In this document: positions 22,834-29,034 of the stretch, piece by piece
Layout: each line of letters begins with the position of its first letter
Position numbering within the stretch: position 1 is the stretch's first letter
Assembly (NCBI GenBank): GCA_019359285.1
Contig: JAHHHQ010000036.1
Location: 186,001 to 250,000 of the forward strand
Length of the DNA stretch: 64,000 nucleotides
DNA from: Nodosilinea sp. WJT8-NPBG4
GTDB lineage: Bacteria; Cyanobacteriota; Cyanobacteriia; Phormidesmidales; Phormidesmidaceae
Direction: 5' to 3'
The notes under the pieces: generated by a model
Database searches by the model: none
What the model saw: only the letters and a program-made list of their open reading frames with translations
Told to the model about the DNA's origin: nothing
Made by a program: the position numbers and the translations under genes

Positions 22834-23283
22834 TTAGTTTCCTTGTTGATTATCGTTGTGTGCGTAGATAGAGCCGGCTTTTACTGTTTCAAAGATTTCA
22901 GCAAATTGTTGTTTGTGTTCTGCTGCAATCACAATAACTTCTGTAACCACACCATCTTGAGTAATTCCTATCCAACCCAACTCGCTACAAACAGTAGCAT
23001 CATTTAGAATTACCTCTCCTGTAACAGGTCTTGTAAACCTCATTCCAGGTTCAAGAATAAAGGGTAGACCCGTAGCTGTATCGATTACGGGCGTGCAAGT
23101 TTTAGCAAGTTCTAAAGCGGCTCTAGAGTCTTTTACTTGCTCTCTACCATGCGTAGACAAAGACTTTCTTTCTCTACTTAGTTGACCCTGGGTTTGGGTG
23201 TCTTGGGCTACTTCTCCAAGCCCACCCATAGAGCCAAATACACCGAGGGCAATAGCCCCATAAAACATCATTTTGATATTCAT
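22834..23283 (-). CDS. Exported protein of unknown function
   Basis: A 149-residue protein with an N-terminal hydrophobic segment (MFYGAIALGVFGSMGGLGEV) that is a signal peptide or anchor. The remainder is soluble, with two Cys (about 62 and 99). It is the first gene of the operon that includes the membrane ATPase. The TTGGCA-repeat region lies directly upstream. Confidence 0.6.
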   Translation of the reverse strand: MNIKMMFYGAIALGVFGSMGGLGEVAQDTQTQGQLSRERKSLSTHGREQVKDSRAALELAKTCTPVIDTATGLPFILEPGMRFTRPVTGEVILNDATVCSELGWIGITQDGVVTEVIVIAAEHKQQFAEIFETVKAGSIYAHNDNQQGN

Positions 23284-23312
23284 TACTTAGTCCTTTGTTG
23301 TTAGTTAATTAG

Positions 23313-23511
23313 TTGCCAAAATGAAATTGGCAAACGTTTGGCAAATGGTTTTTTCTTTGGCGTAACTTGGCAGATTTCACACCCTTGCCAAACTTGTCAA
23401 CCCTTATGCCATAAGGCTTTGGCGGATTTACCCTGTTTTGGCAATTGTCACTTGGCAAGCTTTGGCAGGGTGTTTAGCGTTTGTTTAATCTGCCAAGTTT
23501 TGACTTGGCAA
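23313..23511. repeat. Iteron-like array of TTGGCA repeats
   Basis: In 200 bases the heptamer TTGGCAA or a one-base variant occurs about twelve times: at 23313 (inverted), 23327, 23338, 23357, 23367, 23385 (inverted), 23419, 23438, 23452, 23462, 23491 (inverted) and 23505. The spacings cluster near 10, 14 and 19 bases. Such arrays are typical of plasmid replication origins and partition centromeres. It lies in a 307-base gap next to the parM/parR-like genes and covers the promoter region of the membrane operon. Confidence 0.7.
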
Positions 23512-23590
23512 ACACACCTCAAAACCTTTCACATTTTCCATTCACTCCTTGTTTAATTTTAACAAATATACTGTTTAATGTCCACTAATA

Positions 23591-23935
23591 TTAGATGGTA
23601 TTAGCGGGTTTTTGAGGGTACTTAAACTTAGCATTTAAGTAACTATACCCAGTCTTAGCTACGTGGTATTGAAAGCTGTTTAGCGTAATGTCTATCTCCA
23701 AGGGATGCACCTGAAACCATTTTGTAAAGTTTGAATTGTATTCATTCTGACTGGTTAGCCTATCTCGCAATAATACAAACATTCCGTTATAGTACTCGTC
23801 AATTGAGAACGCTATTACTGTGTTTTTGTGAGGGCTATCCCAATCTAATGGCTTACTAACAGCAACTGGAACATCTGACCTAAAAATGACGTAATCGTTA
23901 GAACTTTCTGCCCAAACTAAGTAAAGATATCCCAC
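23591..23935 (-). CDS. Unknown protein downstream of a CRP-like site
   Basis: A 114-residue soluble protein, aromatic and beta-prone (starts MGYLYLVWAESSN), not recognised. It lies between the iteron array and the parR-like gene. A perfect CRP-type palindrome is centred 46 bases upstream of its start. Confidence 0.55.
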   Translation of the reverse strand: MGYLYLVWAESSNDYVIFRSDVPVAVSKPLDWDSPHKNTVIAFSIDEYYNGMFVLLRDRLTSQNEYNSNFTKWFQVHPLEIDITLNSFQYHVAKTGYSYLNAKFKYPQKPANTI

Positions 23936-23973
23936 GATTTTTGTCCTTTATTTGCTAGTTTTTACTGTGGAAA

Positions 23974-23989
23974 TGTGATTTGAATCACA
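23974..23989. promoter_or_regulatory. Perfect CRP-family site TGTGA-N6-TCACA
   Basis: TGTGATTTGAATCACA matches the CRP consensus, which is also that reported for the cyanobacterial cAMP receptor protein SYCRP1. It lies upstream of the gene at 23591-23935, with an A/T-rich -10 candidate after it on the minus strand. Confidence 0.6.
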
Positions 23990-24022
23990 AAATTAAGTAA
24001 ATCACCCTATTTCTATTATAAT

Positions 24023-24114
24023 CTACACAGACTAATTACAGTTTGATTAAATATGCAGCAACATGTAATCAATCATTAATCAATACTAGATTAAGTGTGT
24101 ATTAGTCTGTGTAG
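24023..24114. repeat. 14-bp perfect inverted repeat (possible centromere or operator)
   Basis: CTACACAGACTAAT (24023-24036) is repeated inverted as ATTAGTCTGTGTAG (24101-24114). A further partial copy (TTGTGTAG, then TATTAGTC) follows up to the end of the parR-like gene. The 64 bases between are AT-rich. Its position at the 3' end of the parM-parR operon fits a partition or replication site. Confidence 0.55.
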
Positions 24115-24130
24115 CGTTGTGTAGAAAGTA

Positions 24131-24424
24131 TTAGTCCTCCCTATCGTCAAAAACGTCATCCAGTGAAAAGCTAGGAGGTGTTACAGGGGTAGAATTAGAT
24201 TGTTTTTGGTTAGGGGCTGTTAACCCTGTTTCCGTTAGGTCAAACACTGCTGTATTCATAGCGGCATTGCCGTATCTAATTAGCAGTTCTTTGATAATGT
24301 AAGTTTGACTCTTACCCGACGCTTTACACAGGCTGTCTAGCGTAGTTAGAGCTTTCGTATCAAAAGCATTTGTTCTATTGAAGCGAACATTAGTGAACTT
24401 GTACTTATCTGCTGGGGTAGTCAT
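24131..24424 (-). CDS. ParR-like ribbon-helix-helix adaptor
   Basis: A 97-residue protein. Residues about 9-52 fit a ribbon-helix-helix fold: strand FTNVRFNR, then two helices (TKALTTLDSLCKA, QTYIIKELLIRYG). A flexible linker and an acidic tail (SLDDVFDDRED) follow, as in ParR proteins, where the tail contacts the ParM filament. It lies 6 bases after the actin-like gene, the usual type II partition order. The assignment rests on fold pattern and position. Confidence 0.65.
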   Translation of the reverse strand: MTTPADKYKFTNVRFNRTNAFDTKALTTLDSLCKASGKSQTYIIKELLIRYGNAAMNTAVFDLTETGLTAPNQKQSNSTPVTPPSFSLDDVFDDRED

Positions 24425-24430
24425 GGTAGA

Positions 24431-25498
24431 TTACAGTGTTGGGTTAGCTAGAACGTGGGCATTGATTACTTGAGCAAACGTGTCAGGATAGTCATTGCTC
24501 TTAGGAATGAAGAATCTACCTTCTGTCATCTCTTCCATAACCTCAGCATGGTAAGCACCGCCTCCAACTAGAAGCACTTCGCCTAGCTGCTCACCGAACC
24601 ACACTTCTTTGAGAAGATAGCGGCCTAAAGCTTTGAACCACTTCAACCGTTCTTGGTCGTAAATATCGTGAAAATAGTAATCATTGCCTGAATGCGTATA
24701 CATAAAAGGATTACTAGGATCGTTCTCAGCAGTAAAACCTTCCTTGCGGTACTTTAGACCCGCTTCTATTGCTGTCATGATTACAGCCTCATCTAGGCTT
24801 TCAGATAGTCCATTATCCTGCTGAATACGATAAGCAATACCCCGTGCAAGGTCGTTAAGTCCTTTTTTATGCTGGCTAAGCTTCCAGTTAATGCGGCCAC
24901 CTGGCGAGATAAGCCTAGCCGTCATAGCCCCGCCACCAAAGTCAATAATGCCTTGTGATCGGCTAGGGAACTTAAAAGCGTTGTTTGTGATTGCCCACAT
25001 ATAAGGAGGTAGCCCCTCAGGAATCAAAGTAACTTTGTCTATCCGTACAGACCATGAATCCTGCCGATATTGAAATTTAATGGTTTGGCCATCTAGCAAA
25101 GTTTTGAATTTTTCCCAACTCTTATTACGGTGATCTTCTACCAACACTCGCAAATTAGAGATTACTGGGGTCTGCACTTGAAACCCTACTTGAGCAATCA
25201 CAGCCATAACCATAAGGTGTGATTTATTGCTTTTACCTTCCTTAAACATAGGAGGGCAATTTAGTTGCTTTGCCCGTTCTCCAATAACGTAACGCCGACC
25301 TTCATAGGTGATAACTACAGACTCAGGCTTGTTCAATTCTTCCTGATATTGCTGTTCATCCTGAATCTCACCGATGTAAGAAGGCATACGCTTTACGTTG
25401 CCATAAGCATCTACCCACTTAACGTAAGCGTTACCAGGATCAAACCCCAAAACATCCATTTTGCCAATAGTCGGCATTTCATCCTTTTTAGTAGGCAT
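24431..25498 (-). CDS. parM: ParM/actin-like plasmid segregation ATPase
   Basis: A 355-residue protein with the actin-superfamily nucleotide motifs in order: phosphate 1 GFDPGNAYVK (D20), phosphate 2 IIDFGGGAMT (D186) and adenosine motif LLVGGGAYH (about 309-317). ParM-type actins polymerise to push sister plasmids apart, using a ParR adaptor bound to a centromere. The length fits the family (about 320-360). The gene is followed by a parR-like gene and repeats. This implies that the element exists, or did, as a low-copy extrachromosomal molecule. Confidence 0.8.
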   Translation of the reverse strand: MPTKKDEMPTIGKMDVLGFDPGNAYVKWVDAYGNVKRMPSYIGEIQDEQQYQEELNKPESVVITYEGRRYVIGERAKQLNCPPMFKEGKSNKSHLMVMAVIAQVGFQVQTPVISNLRVLVEDHRNKSWEKFKTLLDGQTIKFQYRQDSWSVRIDKVTLIPEGLPPYMWAITNNAFKFPSRSQGIIDFGGGAMTARLISPGGRINWKLSQHKKGLNDLARGIAYRIQQDNGLSESLDEAVIMTAIEAGLKYRKEGFTAENDPSNPFMYTHSGNDYYFHDIYDQERLKWFKALGRYLLKEVWFGEQLGEVLLVGGGAYHAEVMEEMTEGRFFIPKSNDYPDTFAQVINAHVLANPTL

Positions 25499-25580
25499 AA
25501 TTTCCTCATTAAATAGTATTGCTACACAATGTAAGATTATTAATCACTTTGTGTATAACGACAATTTAACGCTAATCTCA

Positions 25581-25654
25581 TCTAACGCAATCAGTAAATA
25601 CACGTAACCTTTATCTAATCTTTATGGCGTATTAGATGCTACACGGGTTATAAT
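25581..25654 (+). promoter_or_regulatory. Promoter region with three TCTAA/TTAGA motifs
   Basis: TCTAAC (25581), CTTTATCTAAT (25609-25619) and ATTAGA (25631-25636) precede a consensus TATAAT (25649-25654). It fires rightwards toward 25685. The 186-base gap is shared with the divergent parM-like gene, whose promoter I could not place. Confidence 0.55.
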
Positions 25655-25684
25655 GTCAAGCACGGCATCTATCAAAAGAATTAA

Positions 25685-25924
25685 GTGAAAAGTGAATCTG
25701 CTTCTGTTTTGCATCCGTACTTATCTAAGTACGTAGAATTACTCACTTATCAAGCCCTTAATTGGGATGTTTTTAGCATGAAGAGCGGTATAAGAGTATC
25801 ACTGTCGGGTAAATTACGAGAACACACCAAAACTGGACATGGCAAACCTAAAGATCAAAGGCTTTCCTTCTGTCTCTGTCCTATCACTAAATCACTACAA
25901 TCATGTTGTTTCTGCAAAGGGTAA
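25685..25924 (+). CDS. Short ORF, possible separate gene or frameshifted N-terminus
   Basis: A GTG-started frame of 79 residues beginning 31 bases after the TATAAT. It overlaps the next gene by 86 bases in another frame. Its first 55 residues look coding (LHPYLSKYVELLTYQALNWD), while the end reads like shadow. Either it is a small gene, or a frameshift near 25,840 separates it from the longer ORF. Confidence 0.35.
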   Translation: MKSESASVLHPYLSKYVELLTYQALNWDVFSMKSGIRVSLSGKLREHTKTGHGKPKDQRLSFCLCPITKSLQSCCFCKG

Positions 25925-26567
25925 CTTTACGACTCACGCAGAAAGCCAACGGTATGTTAACACCATATTTGAAGCCTTTATAGGTCAGTACCCTGAGTTA
26001 GAATATAGCTATATCTATATCTATCTAAATGGGGATTGTCGCTATTTCCATACGGCTAGACAGTTAAGGTGTTCTACCAAGCCAGTTAAAATAATGCCTA
26101 CTTTTCAGAAATTAAATTGTGAGCTTACAGAGTCTTATTTCAAGGCTCAGAACGATTTTGAGATTAGGTACTTTTTCCGCAAGCACCTAGGCACTTACCA
26201 ATGCCTAGGTGCTGCTTGGGATGCATACGGGTCTGCTAGGGGGAATCTATCGGATGTCTCAGGCAAGCTAGTTAAGTCTTGGGACACTGAGATATCTTCT
26301 GCCCGGTTAGGCATCCTAGAGTCTTGTGACGAAGCCCCTGGTAAGTGGCAGGCCAACGGCTACCACTACCCCAACAAACCTAATTGGGATTTATTCGATA
26401 AGGCTCAGTCGCTAATTCCTGCCGGGTTTCATTTTAGCCAGCAGGCTATCAAAGTTGAGCAAGCCGCGCTAGTCGATGATATCCCAGCAGACTATATGGT
26501 GATTCTAAAAGATGCCCCCCGTTACGCTAGGCAACAGAGGGCATTTTGGGACTCAGTTAAGGCTTGA
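25839..26567 (+). CDS. Unknown protein
   Basis: A 242-residue soluble protein, rich in aromatic residues with several Cys. The segments EYSYIYIYLNGDCRYFHTA and RYFFRKHLGTY suggest a compact alpha/beta domain, but I recognise no family. The ATG at 25839 has a weak ribosome-binding site, and the true start may be in the overlapping upstream frame. Confidence 0.55.
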   Translation: MANLKIKGFPSVSVLSLNHYNHVVSAKGNFTTHAESQRYVNTIFEAFIGQYPELEYSYIYIYLNGDCRYFHTARQLRCSTKPVKIMPTFQKLNCELTESYFKAQNDFEIRYFFRKHLGTYQCLGAAWDAYGSARGNLSDVSGKLVKSWDTEISSARLGILESCDEAPGKWQANGYHYPNKPNWDLFDKAQSLIPAGFHFSQQAIKVEQAALVDDIPADYMVILKDAPRYARQQRAFWDSVKA

Positions 26568-26571
26568 GCAA

Positions 26572-27783
26572 TTAAGCCGTTTGAAGCTCAGGGTGATGGA
26601 TCTTAATTGATTCGTCACTCTGAGCTTTTGTGTAGGCTAGAATAACCTCTTCTCTCGAAAGGTCACTATCACACAAAACATTTAGCCCTTCAATCAAAGC
26701 GTTAATCGTTCTATCGGCTTTATACCTTGTTTTAATTGGCAAGGTTGGATCGCTGTAAATAGAATCAAATCCTCCACTTAATAACGTTTCAACATCTTCC
26801 AAAGGAATACCTGAAAACTCGGCAATCTCAGCTAACGTTTTACCTGACTCTGTAATAACCCTTCTAACCGACTCTAAGGGATCCACCATGATATAAAGTT
26901 CCTCAACTTTAGAAGCGGGTACTTCAATCTGTTTGGTAGATGTAAGCGCTTCAAGTAAACGACCAAATAAAGCATTTTGAGTAGACATTAAACTACTCAA
27001 TACATTTCCTAAATCAGATGAACCACCCGAATCAACACTACCATTTAAATTATTTTGTAAATGCTGCCTTGCTAGGGAATCTTCTAACGTTTGAATACGA
27101 TTTAGAATGTCCGGTGATATCCCTGATGTGACTTCTACGTTACCTGATGTATAGATGCCTGCTAACTCAGAACTAACCTTTTCTTGAAACGTGTTAAACG
27201 CTTCACGCAGTCCTGATACATTAGTTCTAAGGTCTTTAACATCAGATTCAGTTTGAAGTTGAAAGTCTTCTAGGTCTGCCACCCTTTCGACTAGATGAGT
27301 AATTTGATCAGGGAATCTACGAGAATCCGCTAACGATAGACCAAATACGTAAGCAAACATATCACGGTTGATAGGTAGAGCATAACCAGCTTTACGGGAA
27401 AGCTCAGGTTCTAGTTCAGATGATTCTGTATAATCTTCAGTATCAATACCGCTTTTCTCTAAAGTAGATAGATAAATAGTTTCAATATTTTCTTTCTCTT
27501 CATCAGCCGCTTCAGGTAGAGCTAGCGCCAATACCTTAAGGTTGGCTTGGTTAGGCACTACCTTAACGAAACCTTCTAGTTCTTCAGCAGGCTTACCTAT
27601 AGCATCTGAAGCCTTAAACCATCTCATTAAAGTAGTCGGGTTCAGGTCTGCACCTGTGCCCGTTAGCTCTTTGCCTAGCTTTCCATAGCCGATACCACCA
27701 TAAACGGTGTTCTTAACGTAATCCGTTGCACGGGATAAGTATGCCCGCTGGATATCACTAATCGGTTTACCAAAGTTACTCAT
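26572..27783 (-). CDS. Large HTH/coiled-coil protein, possible DNA-binding organiser
   Basis: A 403-residue protein. The N-terminus (about 10-60) holds a helical DNA-binding-like domain (GKLGKELTGTGADLNPTTLMRWF). A coiled coil spans about 165-215 (VERVADLEDFQLQ, DVKDLRTNVSGLREAF), with a second helix near 235. The C-terminal part carries another helix-turn-helix (KTLAEIAEFSGIPLEDVETLL). Two DNA-binding ends joined by a coiled coil suggest a dimeric regulator, initiator or partition factor. Not recognised by family. Confidence 0.6.
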   Translation of the reverse strand: MSNFGKPISDIQRAYLSRATDYVKNTVYGGIGYGKLGKELTGTGADLNPTTLMRWFKASDAIGKPAEELEGFVKVVPNQANLKVLALALPEAADEEKENIETIYLSTLEKSGIDTEDYTESSELEPELSRKAGYALPINRDMFAYVFGLSLADSRRFPDQITHLVERVADLEDFQLQTESDVKDLRTNVSGLREAFNTFQEKVSSELAGIYTSGNVEVTSGISPDILNRIQTLEDSLARQHLQNNLNGSVDSGGSSDLGNVLSSLMSTQNALFGRLLEALTSTKQIEVPASKVEELYIMVDPLESVRRVITESGKTLAEIAEFSGIPLEDVETLLSGGFDSIYSDPTLPIKTRYKADRTINALIEGLNVLCDSDLSREEVILAYTKAQSDESIKIHHPELQTA

Positions 27784-27885
27784 AAAGTTCCATACTATTA
27801 CAGTTAATAGTATATGACTAAAATCACAAGTTACGCAACGTTTTACTTGTTTTTATCGGATTTAAATAAATAATAACCCCCGACT

Positions 27886-27980
27886 CATCACTAGGCGCAT
27901 AGCCTTTATCGGAGAATCGGAGGTCTTGGTTGGGTCGGGTAATATTTGCCGAGACACGAGACAATGACCCTCGTATCTCT
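27886..27980. ncRNA. GC-rich structured segment, candidate RNA
   Basis: This 210-base gap between two minus-strand genes is much less AT-rich than its surroundings. CCCGAC/GTCGGG (27889/27934) can enclose a small AGGC-GCATA-GCCT hairpin (27893-27905). A second strong hairpin pairs GAGACACGAG with CTCGTATCTC (27951-27980, one mismatch). It fits no riboswitch or ribozyme consensus that I could match. Confidence 0.35.
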
Positions 27981-27993
27981 TACCGCGACTGAT

Positions 27994-29034
27994 TTAGTAT
28001 AGCATAGCTTGGGCGTTAGATGGTGCGGTTATCTCTCTATCCAGCTTAAGTACATCTCTAGTAAACAGTTCTGTGTTACCGCTGTCTAATATTGGATGAC
28101 CTTTGTATTTATATTTGGCGTATTTTTTAAGGATTGCTTGTTCTTCCTCATAAGCCATGCTTCCAAAAATATAGGTTTTGCTATGAATTATTGTGTATTG
28201 TAAGCGGTCACTACTGAACCTTTCTCCTACTGTTCTATTTGTTATTCCTATTTTGTAGTAAGATTTACCTTCGACAGTGAACCTTATATAGTATAGAGTT
28301 GCTGGTTTATTGGGGTTAAATCCTCCATTTTGATTACAGGATATACATCTATGACCTTTTTGCCATGAATCCCATGGCATTGAATTGTTATGCCCTGTAG
28401 GGCATGTAAACCTTAATTTTGCATTAGATCTAGTGTATGTGTCATGTAGTATATAAGATTCTTTTTCAAATTCGCTTTTTACAAAATTAGGGGATAGATG
28501 TTTAGTACAAAAATAACACCTAGACCCCGTAACCCAATGCTTATACGCAATTTGATGTATATGGCCCTCAGGGCATCTAAATTTTATTGGGTCTTGGTAT
28601 CTTTTATAGTCCTCTAAAAGTTCGTATCCATAATATTCAAAAGACTTTTTTACTATTTCTTTGTCGAGTGGCTGTGTACCCGCGCATACCCGACAACGCC
28701 CACCGCTCTGGAATACTGTCCAGGTTATCTCTGTATGGTGCCCTTTGTTGCATATAATTTTTATATTCCTGTGAGCTTTTACGTAGTCTTCCAGCATCGT
28801 GTAGCCAGCAGCGGTAAAGGCATTCTTAACCATGTCAACGTCTTGAACTATACCAGCACAATATTTACACCGTTTACCTTTTAGAAAGTTAGCCATCGTG
28901 CTTGTGGTTTTGTGGCCTTTAGGGCATACAACATTTAGCGGGGTAACATTGTTTTTGTAGGCTACATCAAGGAGTCTGTACCCATCACTTTCAAAAGTAT
29001 TTTTAACAAATTCGTAGGAATATTTAGTGCCCAT
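27994..29034 (-). CDS. Zinc-ribbon repeat + GIY-YIG-type endonuclease (second copy)
   Basis: A 346-residue relative of the protein at 6612. Four zinc-binding repeats (each about 55 residues, with CPKGH/CNKGH/CPEGH and CKYC/CRVC/CYFC pairs) precede a C-terminal GIY-YIG domain (LYYIRF, YYKIGIT, then E in YEEEQAI). The ending TELFTRDVLKLD matches the other copy almost exactly. Each repeat starts with a segment like V-K-x-F-E-x-x-GY-x-LL. The ATG overlaps the stop of the DNA polymerase gene (TAATG), so it rides on the polymerase transcript. It is probably a homing endonuclease, perhaps cutting polymerase-locus alleles that lack it. Confidence 0.75.
   Translation of the reverse strand: MGTKYSYEFVKNTFESDGYRLLDVAYKNNVTPLNVVCPKGHKTTSTMANFLKGKRCKYCAGIVQDVDMVKNAFTAAGYTMLEDYVKAHRNIKIICNKGHHTEITWTVFQSGGRCRVCAGTQPLDKEIVKKSFEYYGYELLEDYKRYQDPIKFRCPEGHIHQIAYKHWVTGSRCYFCTKHLSPNFVKSEFEKESYILHDTYTRSNAKLRFTCPTGHNNSMPWDSWQKGHRCISCNQNGGFNPNKPATLYYIRFTVEGKSYYKIGITNRTVGERFSSDRLQYTIIHSKTYIFGSMAYEEEQAILKKYAKYKYKGHPILDSGNTELFTRDVLKLDREITAPSNAQAMLY

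Noticed and set aside
27870..27985. Hammerhead, fluoride or cobalamin motif in the structured gap
   Set aside because: Short pieces such as TGATGAG or GATGAGTC occur, but the complete conserved cores (for example CTGATGA with GAAA, or a B12 box) do not.
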